A stretch of 44,857 nt of DNA from an uncultured Oceanospirillaceae bacterium (GTDB lineage Bacteria; Pseudomonadota; Gammaproteobacteria; Pseudomonadales; Balneatricaceae), in NCBI GenBank assembly GCA_937136055.1, contig CAKZOD010000094.1, positions 1-44,857 of the forward strand. Reading direction: 5' to 3'. Each line of letters starts with the position of its first letter. The first letter of the stretch is position 1. Both the position numbers and the translations under genes were made by a program. Shown here in pieces: positions 16,474 through 24,964 of the stretch. Under the pieces are notes generated by a model. It was not told the origin of the DNA and ran no database searches. It saw only the letters and a list, made by a program, of their open reading frames with translations.

Positions 16474-17751
16474 TTAAGCGGTAAGTTTGTACACAAGCTC
16501 ACCATCTAAAAGGGTGTGTGTAACTTTGCCTTTGAGAGTAGAGCCTATGTAGATTGAGTTTTTGCCAGCGGAATTTAGGCTCTCTTGATCAACACTCCAG
16601 CTTTGTGATGGGTCAAAAATAGTGATATCAGCCGCGGCGCCGACCTGTAGTGAGCCTACATCTAGCTGCAATATTTTTGCAGGAGATGACGTTAGTTTTT
16701 CAATCAGTTGAGGCAAACTAATAAGTCCTTGTTCTACTAGTTGCAAACCGAGGGGAAGTAAAGTTTCAATACCACTAATGCCAGGTTCTGTGGCAGCGAA
16801 AGGGGCATGTTTTGCCGCTTCTTCATGGGGCTGGTGGTCTGAGCAAATTGCCTGAATACCGTTTGTGACCAGTGCATTTAGCAATCCCGCTCTATCGAGC
16901 TGGCTACGCAATGGCGGCTGAACGTGAAACATACTGTTAAAGCCTTTTGCGTTTTCATCAGTGAAGAATAAATGATGAATAGCAACATCAGCCGTCACTT
17001 GTAAGCCATTGTTACGCGCTTGAGCAATTAAGTTAATAGAGCGTTCACAACTAATTTGGCCAAAGTGTGCACGTACACCTGATTGCTCAATTAATATCAA
17101 ACAGCGTGCAACTTCGATAGTTTCAGCAGATTCTGATATGCCAACTAAGCCCATTTCAGATGAGGTGCTACCCTCGTGCATGACGCCATTGGCAACAAGT
17201 GAGTTGTCCTGTGGATTAAAAATAACCATCAGTTCATGGGTTTTTGCATACTCAAGACAGCGCAGTAATGTTTGGCTGTTTTCAACCGTTGCACGTGCGT
17301 TTGAGAAAGCAATACAGCCTGAGTTTGTCAGTGCTGCCATAGGTGATAGCTGTTTACCTTCAAGATTCACAGTCAGCGCGCCAATTGGCCTAACCTTGGC
17401 TTTCGCAGACGCTTTTGCTCTGTCTTGTATAAGTTCGGCAACCGCTGTGCTATCTATGACAGGTTTAGTCGTTGGCTGGCAAACTAGTGTGGTGATGCCG
17501 GCACTTGCAGCAGCGTTTGTTTCACTCGCAATTGTTGCCTTATGAGTAAATCCAGGCTCTCTTAAGTGCACACTTAAATCAATTAAGCCCGGGCAAACAA
17601 CTTGGTCGGTGGCATCGATGGTTTGGGTTATTTTGCTTTCTGTTGGCGCATCTCCAACGCCACAAACCAGACCGTTTTCGATGTATAAATCAGTTACCTT
17701 GTCGATGTTGTTTGCAGGATCAATTAAGCGACCATTTTCAATTTTAATCAT
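16474..17751 (-). CDS. pyrC': dihydroorotase-like PyrC' subunit, probably noncatalytic
   Basis: This encodes a 425-residue amidohydrolase-fold protein. Metal ligands of active dihydroorotase are lost: the DxHxH motif reads DLSVHLREPG, so Ser60 replaces the first His, the usual His-x-Glu-Asp reads NPQD, and a further His is Gln in GQIS. The DHQPH segment is kept. In Pseudomonas an inactive pyrC' product is needed to assemble aspartate transcarbamoylase; the same role is inferred here. It starts 12 bases after pyrB with AAGG upstream. A separate active dihydroorotase should exist elsewhere in the genome. Confidence 0.9.
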   Translation of the reverse strand: MIKIENGRLIDPANNIDKVTDLYIENGLVCGVGDAPTESKITQTIDATDQVVCPGLIDLSVHLREPGFTHKATIASETNAAASAGITTLVCQPTTKPVIDSTAVAELIQDRAKASAKAKVRPIGALTVNLEGKQLSPMAALTNSGCIAFSNARATVENSQTLLRCLEYAKTHELMVIFNPQDNSLVANGVMHEGSTSSEMGLVGISESAETIEVARCLILIEQSGVRAHFGQISCERSINLIAQARNNGLQVTADVAIHHLFFTDENAKGFNSMFHVQPPLRSQLDRAGLLNALVTNGIQAICSDHQPHEEAAKHAPFAATEPGISGIETLLPLGLQLVEQGLISLPQLIEKLTSSPAKILQLDVGSLQVGAAADITIFDPSQSWSVDQESLNSAGKNSIYIGSTLKGKVTHTLLDGELVYKLTA

Positions 17752-17763
17752 ATTAGAGCCTTT

Positions 17764-18750
17764 TTATTGAGCTGCAGAGTTAAGTTGACCGGTAATGGCC
17801 ATAGACATCACTGCCATACGCACTGCAATACCATTTGTGACTTGTTGCAAAATAGTTGATTGAGGTCCATCCGCAACTGCTGATTCTATCTCAACCCCAC
17901 GGTTAATAGGACCTGGGTGCATCACAATAGCATCAGGTTTAGCGAGCTTTAGTTTTTCTTGGCTTAGGCCATAGTGCTTATAAAACTCTGATTCACTAGG
18001 TAATAGTGCGCTGTTCATACGCTCTTTTTGCAAGCGTAGCATGCCAACGACATCACAATCTTTTATGCCTTGCTCGAAATTGTTAAAAACTTTAACACCC
18101 ATCATTTCGATATCTTTTGGTAGTAAAGTTTTTGGCGCTATTACTCTAATCTCTTCAACGCCTAAGGTGCGTAGCGCATGGATTTGCGAGCGGGCGACCC
18201 GTGAGTGAAGTATGTCACCAACGACAGCAACAACGAGACCTTCAAATCGACCTTTTGCACGTTTGATCGTCAGCATATCTAGCATTGCTTGAGTGGGGTG
18301 TGCATGTCGGCCATCACCGGCGTTAATGACGGCGATTTTGGGTGTTACTTGGCTTGCGATAAAATGAGCTGCACCACTATCTGGGTGGCGCACTACAAAC
18401 ATATCTGCATTCATCGCTTCTAAGGTCATCAAGGTGTCTTTAAGAGATTCTCCCTTGGAAGTTGATGAGCTACTGATATTAAGGTTGAGTACGTCAGCAG
18501 AGAGTCTGGTCGCGGCCAACTCAAAGGTGCTTGAGGTGCGTGTGCTCGGTTCAAAGAACAGGTTAACAACCGTTTTCCCCCTTAATAGTGGGACTTTTTT
18601 AACTTGTTGAGAGCTCATGTCGAGAAATGAATTAGCGGTATCTAAAATTTCATTTAGTAAACTGGCCGGCAAATCTTGAGTCGTTAAAAAGTGCTTAAGC
18701 TGCCCTTTATCATTTAGTTGTAATAAGTTGTGATCTATTGATTCGATCAT
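17764..18750 (-). CDS. pyrB: aspartate carbamoyltransferase catalytic subunit
   Basis: This encodes a 328-residue enzyme joining carbamoyl phosphate and aspartate in pyrimidine synthesis. The carbamoyl phosphate loop is FFEPSTRTSSTFE (about 66-77), followed by SSSTSKGES, and the HPTQ and HPGPINRG motifs are present. The N-terminus is longer than in E. coli PyrB, as in Pseudomonas-type enzymes that bind PyrC'. GGAGT lies 5-6 bases before the ATG, and the start overlaps the pyrR stop by 4 bases, so translation is coupled. No pyrI regulatory subunit is present. Confidence 0.96.
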   Translation of the reverse strand: MIESIDHNLLQLNDKGQLKHFLTTQDLPASLLNEILDTANSFLDMSSQQVKKVPLLRGKTVVNLFFEPSTRTSSTFELAATRLSADVLNLNISSSSTSKGESLKDTLMTLEAMNADMFVVRHPDSGAAHFIASQVTPKIAVINAGDGRHAHPTQAMLDMLTIKRAKGRFEGLVVAVVGDILHSRVARSQIHALRTLGVEEIRVIAPKTLLPKDIEMMGVKVFNNFEQGIKDCDVVGMLRLQKERMNSALLPSESEFYKHYGLSQEKLKLAKPDAIVMHPGPINRGVEIESAVADGPQSTILQQVTNGIAVRMAVMSMAITGQLNSAAQ

Positions 18751-19271
18751 AGTGACTCCGAATTTTGTCGTTGGCTGATTTCAAGTGCCAGGGGCTCTGG
18801 GCCAAGTAGTTTGATCTGCTGGTCGGGGGTTAAGCTGAGCGTGCTACCAATAACATCTGCACTGATAGGCAATTCTCGACAAGCTAGGTCAATTAATGTG
18901 ACTAAAGAGACGGAGGCAGGGCGCCCGTAGTCAAAAAGCTCATTGAGTGCTGCGCGAATGGTGCGGCCAGACTTGATTACGTCATCAATTAATATGATGT
19001 CTCTATCTTGAGTTGAAGCTGGAAGTTGTGATGGCTGTACTTTGGGATCTAGCCCTACTTGAGTAAAATCATCACGATAGAATGTAATATCCAAAGTGCC
19101 TAAAGGCTCGCTGATATTGAGGTTTTCGTGCAGGCGCTCAGCTATCCATATTCCGCCGGAGCGAATACCAATAAATAAAGGGTTGGTTAGGCCTTTTTCG
19201 ATAATGAGTTTGCGCAGAGATTCTGTCATCTGCAGTAATAAAAAATCAACGTTATGATTGGTTGGTGACAT
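18747..19271 (-). CDS. pyrR: PyrR pyrimidine regulator / uracil phosphoribosyltransferase
   Basis: This encodes a 174-residue phosphoribosyltransferase. The PRPP-binding loop is IILIDDVIKSGRT, and IGIRSGGIWIAERL near the N-terminus is typical of PyrR. In Firmicutes PyrR attenuates pyr operons; in Pseudomonas it is linked to pyrB control. Here it may sense UMP or PRPP for the pyrB-pyrC' genes that follow. GGAAG precedes the ATG. The gene overlaps ruvX upstream by 20 bases and pyrB downstream by 4, so all belong to one transcript. Confidence 0.93.
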   Translation of the reverse strand: MSPTNHNVDFLLLQMTESLRKLIIEKGLTNPLFIGIRSGGIWIAERLHENLNISEPLGTLDITFYRDDFTQVGLDPKVQPSQLPASTQDRDIILIDDVIKSGRTIRAALNELFDYGRPASVSLVTLIDLACRELPISADVIGSTLSLTPDQQIKLLGPEPLALEISQRQNSESL

Positions 19272-19728
19272 AGTGATCTTCCAAACGACTGTGGCTGGGG
19301 ATTCTTATATCGCTGTTAAACCAGCTTTGTAAGATGAGTTGAGCGGCAATACCATCGACGGACTCTTTGCGAAAATTGTTGCCGCCACCGCGCGCATAAT
19401 GAATTTCTTTAGCATCTCGTGTTGATAGGCGCTCATCAATGAGAAAGCAATCGCGTTGATACCTATCTTGGATGCGATTGGCAAAGCGCCTTGCACGGCG
19501 TGACATTTCACTAATGCTATTGTCCATATTTAATGGAATACCAACGACTAGAATGTCAGGCTGCCAATCTTCAATAATTTTATCGAGCTGCTGCCAGTTC
19601 GGGGTTCCATCACGAGCGCTGACAGCGGGGAGTTCTGTTGTAGATGCAGTTAAGGTTTGGCCACTAGCCACGCCAATACGTGAGGTGCCAAAATCGAAGC
19701 CTAGCACTTGTTGAGAATGCGTTGTCAT
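19252..19728 (-). CDS. ruvX: putative pre-16S rRNA nuclease YqgF/RuvX
   Basis: This encodes a 158-residue RNase-H-fold protein with FDFGTSRIGVA near the N-terminus, VVGIPLNMD in the middle and DERLSTRDA plus SVDGIAAQLILQ near the end, all standard for YqgF. The family processes the 5' end of 16S rRNA and was earlier proposed as a Holliday junction resolvase. It heads the pyrimidine gene string and overlaps pyrR by 20 bases. The ribosome binding site is weak. Confidence 0.94.
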   Translation of the reverse strand: MTTHSQQVLGFDFGTSRIGVASGQTLTASTTELPAVSARDGTPNWQQLDKIIEDWQPDILVVGIPLNMDNSISEMSRRARRFANRIQDRYQRDCFLIDERLSTRDAKEIHYARGGGNNFRKESVDGIAAQLILQSWFNSDIRIPSHSRLEDHYVTNQS

Positions 19729-19826
19729 GAGAGTTTTCTGTCATCAGAAATAGGTTAGGCAGATAGGCTGCACTTTGGGGTAGCTGCAAGATGTAATAGG
19801 CTACTTCCCAACAAGGCTCTTTTTAA

Positions 19827-20396
19827 TTAAGCCTTACCACTGTGACTGGTTAATGAATCGAGTTTTACCCCAATTAAGGAAGCGGCCGCTTGCATTTTAT
19901 CATCTGCTGCGACGTCGAAGATTATATCTAAATTTACGGGGCAGTTTAACCAAAGATTGTTAATTATTTCGCTCTCTAGCTCCCCAGGTCCCCAGCCAAT
20001 ATACCCCATCGCGATTAAGGTTGAGGTGGGACCTTTGCCAATCGCCATGGCTTCCAAAATATCGACGGATGATGTCAGGCTGAGATCTTCGCTAACTTTA
20101 TAGCTAGATAGCCAGTTATCTTTGCTGTTATGCGGGTGCAAAATAAACCCACGGTCGTTTTGAACATCACCGCCGTGGTAAATAGGTTGGTTGAGAATAT
20201 TTTCATTCGTGCTGATTTTAAGATGATGCAGCATCGTCTCAAGATCCATGTTGTATTCTTGGTTGATAATAATACCCATAGATCCGTATTCGCCTTGATG
20301 GCAAATATAAACCATAGTGTCGTGGTATTTATTATCTCCTAATACTGGCATCGAGATTAGAAAATTGTTCTTTAAGCTACTGCTTTGTTTTTTCAT
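19827..20396 (-). CDS. algH: YqgE/AlgH family protein
   Basis: This encodes a 189-residue UPF0301 protein. Family landmarks are NNFLISMPVLGD near the N-terminus, GSMGIIINQ, YHGGDVQNDRGFILH and GYIGWGPGELESEI. AlgH affects alginate production in Pseudomonas; its biochemical role is not settled. It stands between tonB and ruvX, the usual arrangement in Pseudomonas relatives. Confidence 0.93.
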   Translation of the reverse strand: MKKQSSSLKNNFLISMPVLGDNKYHDTMVYICHQGEYGSMGIIINQEYNMDLETMLHHLKISTNENILNQPIYHGGDVQNDRGFILHPHNSKDNWLSSYKVSEDLSLTSSVDILEAMAIGKGPTSTLIAMGYIGWGPGELESEIINNLWLNCPVNLDIIFDVAADDKMQAAASLIGVKLDSLTSHSGKA

Positions 20397-20453
20397 CTAG
20401 CCCTACTACAGCTCTTCATTATTGTAAAATCCATTTCATTTACCGGCTGATAA

Positions 20454-20491
20454 TCTACAAAAAATAAAACCTATACTAAAGGTTTAGTATA
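20454..20491 (-). terminator. terminator-like hairpin at the tonB stop
   Basis: TATACTAAA (20472-20480) and TTTAGTATA (20483-20491) form a near-perfect palindrome covering the tonB stop codon. On the minus strand it is followed by GGTTTTATTTTTTG, as in an intrinsic terminator. The stem is AT-rich, so strength is uncertain. Confidence 0.55.
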
Positions 20492-21374
20492 TTTGTGTGC
20501 TTTTCTCAAACTCTATTGTGCGAATTATCTCTAAAATGTCTGTATTTTTACGCATTTCTTGAGAAAAAGGCTCAAATGGGGCGGCTAGTCTAACAATCTT
20601 GACCGCTCCTTGGTCCAGAATTCTCCTTCCTGAAGATTCTAGAATTTCAATAGATTTGATATTTCCATCCGAGCGCATAGCTATTAGCAGTCGTACCCGG
20701 CCGTATATTTTTTGTTTGTCAGCAGCTTTAGGGTAATGAATATTACCGACACTTACAATACGTCTTCTCCAATTTTCCAAGTAGGCCGCATCTTGGTGAG
20801 ACTTAGTGGACATGGTGGATAGCACTCGTTTTCTGGGGGCTTTAGCTATTTCTTGTCGGCGTATGTTTATTTGATTGCTAAGAGCGACTATTTGTGATGA
20901 TAGGTTGTTTTCTTGTTTGTTATTTAAGACATCGGATTCAGGTCGGGAAAACTGCTCGAAATTAGTGTTAAAGTTTGAGTTATGCGTGCTAATTACATCA
21001 AATGTTGAGAGGTTTTTTTCAAACAGTTGTTTTGATTCGTTGTTCTGTGCAAGGTTTTTGGCACTGCTTTGGCTGTTTTCTGTCGCATTGTCTGCCTTGT
21101 TGAGAGACTGATCAGTGTTTGCTTGAATGCTAGATAATTTTTTTACTTGATCAGCGCTTCCGCTACCTTGCTGGTCCATTTGTGCGAAAAAATCAGCATC
21201 TGGGTTAGGTGATTGTGATTTGAACTGTGCGAGAGTAACTTCAAGCGTGCTAGCGCTTTGCTTGCTTTGTGACCAGCTAAAGCCGAATGCCAAAATAGCA
21301 CAAGCGTGAATGGCTATTGCAATAAACAATGTGTGATTAAGTTGAATACGGCTATAGGTGTTTGGCATTAGCAT
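20484..21374 (-). CDS. TonB-like energy transducer
   Basis: This encodes a 296-residue protein with one N-terminal membrane segment (about 13-33), a long low-complexity Ser/Gln/Asn-rich periplasmic spacer (about 50-190) and a C-terminal TonB domain (about 200-290: YGRVRLLIAMRSDGNIKSIEILESSG). It lacks the Pro-Lys-rich spacer of classical TonB, as does the TonB next to gshB in Pseudomonas. The partner outer-membrane receptor is not in the window. The ATG at 21374 has AAGG at about 11 bases; an ATG two codons later is equally possible. Confidence 0.85.
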   Translation of the reverse strand: MLMPNTYSRIQLNHTLFIAIAIHACAILAFGFSWSQSKQSASTLEVTLAQFKSQSPNPDADFFAQMDQQGSGSADQVKKLSSIQANTDQSLNKADNATENSQSSAKNLAQNNESKQLFEKNLSTFDVISTHNSNFNTNFEQFSRPESDVLNNKQENNLSSQIVALSNQINIRRQEIAKAPRKRVLSTMSTKSHQDAAYLENWRRRIVSVGNIHYPKAADKQKIYGRVRLLIAMRSDGNIKSIEILESSGRRILDQGAVKIVRLAAPFEPFSQEMRKNTDILEIIRTIEFEKSTQIY

Positions 21375-21399
21375 TAAAGGAATAGCCTTCAGGTTAGTT

Positions 21400-21435
21400 A
21401 AAGCACTTAATATAACCTAGTATAAAAAGTGCTTT
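21400..21435. repeat. 9-base inverted repeat between gshB and tonB
   Basis: AAAGCACTT (21400-21408) and AAGTGCTTT (21427-21435) are perfectly complementary with an 18-base spacer. It sits just downstream of the gshB stop and upstream of tonB, so it may be a weak terminator of gshB or a tonB operator. Confidence 0.5.
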
Positions 21436-21466
21436 TTACAGCTTAACAGATAATATTATAGCGCAG

Positions 21467-22426
21467 CTACTTTTGAAGAGACTGCCATTTTTCCTCAACA
21501 GCATCCATTAGGTCTTTTGCGATATCAAGACCAAATTGATCGTTGAGCTCTCTGATGCAGGTAGGGCTTGTAACATTAATCTCTGTTAAGTAATCACCGA
21601 TCACATCTAGGCCTACGAAAATAAGGCCTTGTTCGCGAAGCGTAGGGCCGATTTCTTTGCATATCCAGCGGTCACGTTCGGTAAGCTCTCTTCCTTCAGC
21701 TCGGCCACCCACTGCTAAATTACCACGGGTTTCGCCATTGGTGGGAATTCTTGCTAACGAATAATCCACAGGCTCACCGTTAATCATCAAGATGCGTTTA
21801 TCACCATCACTGATCTCAGGAATGAATTTCTGTGCCATGATCATTTCAGTGTTGTATTTAGTGACTGTTTCTAAGATAACGCCTAGATTGACGCCATCCT
21901 CTTGAACTCTAAAAATTGAAGTGCCGCCCATGCCATCTAGTGGCTTGAAAATAACGTCTTTGTGCTTCGCGTGGAAAGCTTTCAACTGGTCGCTATTTTT
22001 ACTGACTAGAACTTCTGGGCAGCATTGCGGAAATTGCGTTGCAAATAACTTCTCGTTGCAGTCACGCAAGCGTTGAGCAGGGTTTACTACTAATGTGCCT
22101 TTGCGTTCAGCCATTTCAAGTATTTGAGTGCTGTACATAAACTCATTGTCAAAAGGCGGGTCTTTACGCATTAAAATAATATCTAGCTCATCCAGAGCAA
22201 GGTTTTGATACTCTTGACGCTCGAACCATTGCTCTGGGTTTCTAGCAACACTTAATGGTGCCATTTTAGCCATTGCCACACCGTTTTCGATATATAGATG
22301 GTGTTGTTCCATATACCACAGATCCCAGCCTTTATCTTGAGCAGCCCAAAGCATAGCAATTGAGCTATCTTTTTTATAGTTAATGCTATCAATGGGGTCC
22401 ATGACAATACCAATTTTAAGTGTCAT
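21467..22426 (-). CDS. gshB: glutathione synthetase
   Basis: This encodes a 319-residue ATP-grasp ligase adding glycine to gamma-glutamylcysteine. Features include KIGIVMDPIDSINYKKDSS at the N-terminus, FKPLDGMGGTSIFR (ATP-grasp loop), LAVGGRAEGRELT and EINVTSPTCIREL near the C-terminus. GAGGA lies 7 bases before the chosen ATG (MTLKIG); an upstream in-frame ATG at 22462 was rejected for lack of such a site. Confidence 0.96.
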   Translation of the reverse strand: MTLKIGIVMDPIDSINYKKDSSIAMLWAAQDKGWDLWYMEQHHLYIENGVAMAKMAPLSVARNPEQWFERQEYQNLALDELDIILMRKDPPFDNEFMYSTQILEMAERKGTLVVNPAQRLRDCNEKLFATQFPQCCPEVLVSKNSDQLKAFHAKHKDVIFKPLDGMGGTSIFRVQEDGVNLGVILETVTKYNTEMIMAQKFIPEISDGDKRILMINGEPVDYSLARIPTNGETRGNLAVGGRAEGRELTERDRWICKEIGPTLREQGLIFVGLDVIGDYLTEINVTSPTCIRELNDQFGLDIAKDLMDAVEEKWQSLQK

Positions 22427-22470
22427 TTTAATTCCTCTAAAATAAGGTGAGTGGTGATACAAAAATATGT

Positions 22471-22500
22471 AGGCTAATCAAAATATAAATTGATTAGCCT
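22471..22500 (-). terminator. perfect 11-pair hairpin after rsmE
   Basis: AGGCTAATCAA (22471-22481) pairs with TTGATTAGCCT (22490-22500) across an 8-base AT loop. On the minus strand the stem is followed by ACATATTTTTG, a loose U-rich stretch. It probably ends rsmE transcripts before gshB. Confidence 0.6.
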
Positions 22501-22621
22501 CCTACCCATAATATGGGGATGATAAGCTAGTAGACAAGCTTTTTGTGATGCCTTTTAACTGCTTAGAGTATGTGTTGAACCATGACAAGGTTTATATAAA
22601 GGTCAACAGGTGTGATTGGTA

Positions 22622-23350
22622 TTAACCTAGATCGCCCCACAAGTATTGTAAAATAGATAGTGCTGCCACTGGCGCTGTTTCTGTGCGCAAGACTCTAGGG
22701 CCGAAAACAACGCTTTGAAAACCAGCCTTGGTTGCAAGTTCTACTTCAGCATCACTTAATCCGCCTTCGGGGCCAATCAGTAACGCGATTGATTTTGGCT
22801 CCAACCTCGTATCTAGGGGCTGGGCGCAATGATGGTGTAAAACCAGCTTCAGGTCGGCTTGGCAATTGTTAACCCATTCTTCTAAGGAGCTAGGTGCCCG
22901 AATGACTGGTGTTGTGGTGCGAAGTGATTGCTCACAAGCGCTGATGCTAAGTTGTTGCCATTGTTGTTGTTTCTTGGCAAGCCTATCTGCTTTTAATCTC
23001 ACTTCACAGCGCTCACTCAATAGAGGAGTCATACTGCTCATTCCCAGCTCAGTGGCTTTTTGTATGGCGTAATCCATACGTTCGCCTCTAGAGATAGATT
23101 GGCCGATATCTATGCTCAGTGGGCTTGTTCGATTGGGTTGAGTCGATGATAAAATTTTGGCATTTACCCGGCGTTTCTCAACTTCTACTAGTTCAGCGTG
23201 GTATTCGTTGCCATCACCGTTGAATAAGATGATCGATTCGCCACAGCGCATACGCAATACACGTGCGATATGACCAACAGCATCATCATCTAAGGTTAAG
23301 AGACTATCGACAGTGATAACTGTGTTTTGATAAAAGCGGGGGATTCGCAT
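22622..23350 (-). CDS. rsmE: 16S rRNA (uracil-1498-N3) methyltransferase
   Basis: This encodes a 242-residue SPOUT-fold methyltransferase. The N-terminal domain has HIARVLRMRCGE; the C-terminal knot has LLIGPEGGLSDAEV, FGPRVLRTETAPVAAL and the QKATELGM motif. It methylates U1498 of 16S rRNA. AGGT lies 7 bases before the ATG. It is separated from metK by a strong terminator and from gshB by another hairpin. Confidence 0.95.
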   Translation of the reverse strand: MRIPRFYQNTVITVDSLLTLDDDAVGHIARVLRMRCGESIILFNGDGNEYHAELVEVEKRRVNAKILSSTQPNRTSPLSIDIGQSISRGERMDYAIQKATELGMSSMTPLLSERCEVRLKADRLAKKQQQWQQLSISACEQSLRTTTPVIRAPSSLEEWVNNCQADLKLVLHHHCAQPLDTRLEPKSIALLIGPEGGLSDAEVELATKAGFQSVVFGPRVLRTETAPVAALSILQYLWGDLG

Positions 23351-23383
23351 CTGCTTACCTGTTAAAGCATATTATTTAGATAC

Positions 23384-23411
23384 AAAAAAAGAGCATTGCA
23401 TGCTCTTTTTT
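23384..23411 (-). terminator. metK intrinsic terminator
   Basis: AAAAAAAGAGCA (23384-23395), loop TTGCA, TGCTCTTTTTT (23401-23411). The stem is perfect and has A- and T-tracts on either side, so it works in either direction. It lies 18 bases past the metK stop. Confidence 0.92.
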
Positions 23412-23429
23412 CGGGCAATTTAAAGCGTG

Positions 23430-24620
23430 TTATAAACCAGCATCCGCACGTAGTGCGGCAACTTTATCAGCGCGCTCCCAAGTGAAAGCGGTGAATGTAT
23501 CTTCCTCCACTGTCATTTCAAATGGTGTTCTACCGAAGTGGCCATAAGCAGCCGTTTGGCGGTACATTGGATGCAATAGGTCTAGCATTGTAGTGATTGC
23601 ATTTGGACGTAGATCAAAGTGTGCATTTACAAGTTTGATGATTTTCTCATCATCAATTTTACCTGTGCCAAAAGTGTTGATAGACACAGATGTTGGCTCA
23701 GCAACCCCGATAGCATAAGAAACTTGAATTTCACAGCGATCAGCAAGTCCAGCTGCAACAATGTTTTTAGCCACATAACGACCAGCATAAGCAGCAGAGC
23801 GATCAACTTTTGATGGATCTTTACCAGAGAAAGCACCGCCGCCGTGACGTGCCATGCCGCCGTAGGTATCAACAATAATTTTACGGCCGGTTAAACCACA
23901 GTCACCGACAGGGCCACCAATTACAAAATTACCTGTTGGGTTGATGTGGTATTTAGTATCTGCTGTTAGCCATTGCTCAGGCAATACTTGCTTGATGATC
24001 AATTCCATCACCGCTTCTTGTAAATCGCTGTGAGAAATATCTGGATCGTGTTGCGTTGATAACACAACTGCATCTACTGCACACGGCTTGCCATCTTGGT
24101 AACGGAAGGTTACTTGTGATTTTGCATCTGGGCGTAACCAAGGTAGTAAGCCTGATTTGCGAGCTTCTGCTTGGCGTTCTACTAAACGGTGCGCATAAGT
24201 AATAGGCGCAGGCATGAATACATCAGTTTCATTGGATGCATAACCAAACATCAACCCTTGATCGCCAGCACCTTGCTCTTCAGAGGTTGCGCGATCTACA
24301 CCTTGTGCGATATCAACTGACTGCTTGCCAATAATGTTGATAATGCCGCAGGTGTTGCCATCAAAACCAACGTCTGATGAAGTGTAACCTATATCATTAA
24401 TAACACCGCGCACTAGATCTTCAAGATCAACCCAAGCATTGGTTGTAATCTCTCCTGATACGATAGCAACACCTGTTTTAACCATAGTTTCACAGGCAAC
24501 GCGGGCGTATTTGTCTTTGGCGATAATTGCATCGAGTACGGCATCAGAAATTTGATCGGCAATTTTATCAGGGTGGCCTTCAGAAACAGATTCTGAAGTA
24601 AAAAGATTGTATTCGCTCAT
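23430..24620 (-). CDS. metK: S-adenosylmethionine synthetase
   Basis: This encodes a 396-residue enzyme making SAM from methionine and ATP. Motifs include EGHPDK (14-19), GAGDQGLMFGYA and GGGAFSGKDPSKVDRSAAY. AAGG precedes the ATG by about 9 bases. The 344-base region to tkt holds its promoter; no known SAM riboswitch fold was recognised there. Confidence 0.97.
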   Translation of the reverse strand: MSEYNLFTSESVSEGHPDKIADQISDAVLDAIIAKDKYARVACETMVKTGVAIVSGEITTNAWVDLEDLVRGVINDIGYTSSDVGFDGNTCGIINIIGKQSVDIAQGVDRATSEEQGAGDQGLMFGYASNETDVFMPAPITYAHRLVERQAEARKSGLLPWLRPDAKSQVTFRYQDGKPCAVDAVVLSTQHDPDISHSDLQEAVMELIIKQVLPEQWLTADTKYHINPTGNFVIGGPVGDCGLTGRKIIVDTYGGMARHGGGAFSGKDPSKVDRSAAYAGRYVAKNIVAAGLADRCEIQVSYAIGVAEPTSVSINTFGTGKIDDEKIIKLVNAHFDLRPNAITTMLDLLHPMYRQTAAYGHFGRTPFEMTVEEDTFTAFTWERADKVAALRADAGL

Positions 24621-24964
24621 GCTGGAAAACCTTGTAAATAGAGAAATGATCCGCTGATCAGTGAAGCAATATTCTACTGACTTCTAAGTAGATCTTTCAA
24701 AGCTAATTGGCGAGAGTAACTAAGCTATTTATGCTTAGGTCCCGTGCAATTATAAAAAAAGCATATTCTATAACTTTTTAACTGAAGATGTGCAGGAAAT
24801 TACTGTGTCACACATCAATTTTTAATGAATATTCGCCACTTTAAAATGAATATTACTCACTTTGCGGTTTATTTGCGTTTTCTCGTTGAAGCGAGGCGCA
24901 ATCTGCGAGAAAATCACCCCTCAAATTTTGACCTATCAAATGGGGCTACCCCAGGAGTTAATGA
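24621..24964. promoter_or_regulatory. divergent metK-tkt intergenic region
   Basis: This 344-base gap must contain promoters for both genes. On the minus strand a TATAAT-like -10 lies within the A/T run near 24750. A small hairpin, CTAAGC (24720-24725) with GCTTAG (24733-24738), would fall in the metK leader. No gene or known riboswitch is evident. Confidence 0.4.

Noticed and set aside
24621..24964. SAM riboswitch upstream of metK
   Set aside because: Only a 6-pair hairpin is visible; no known SAM riboswitch core could be matched by eye.
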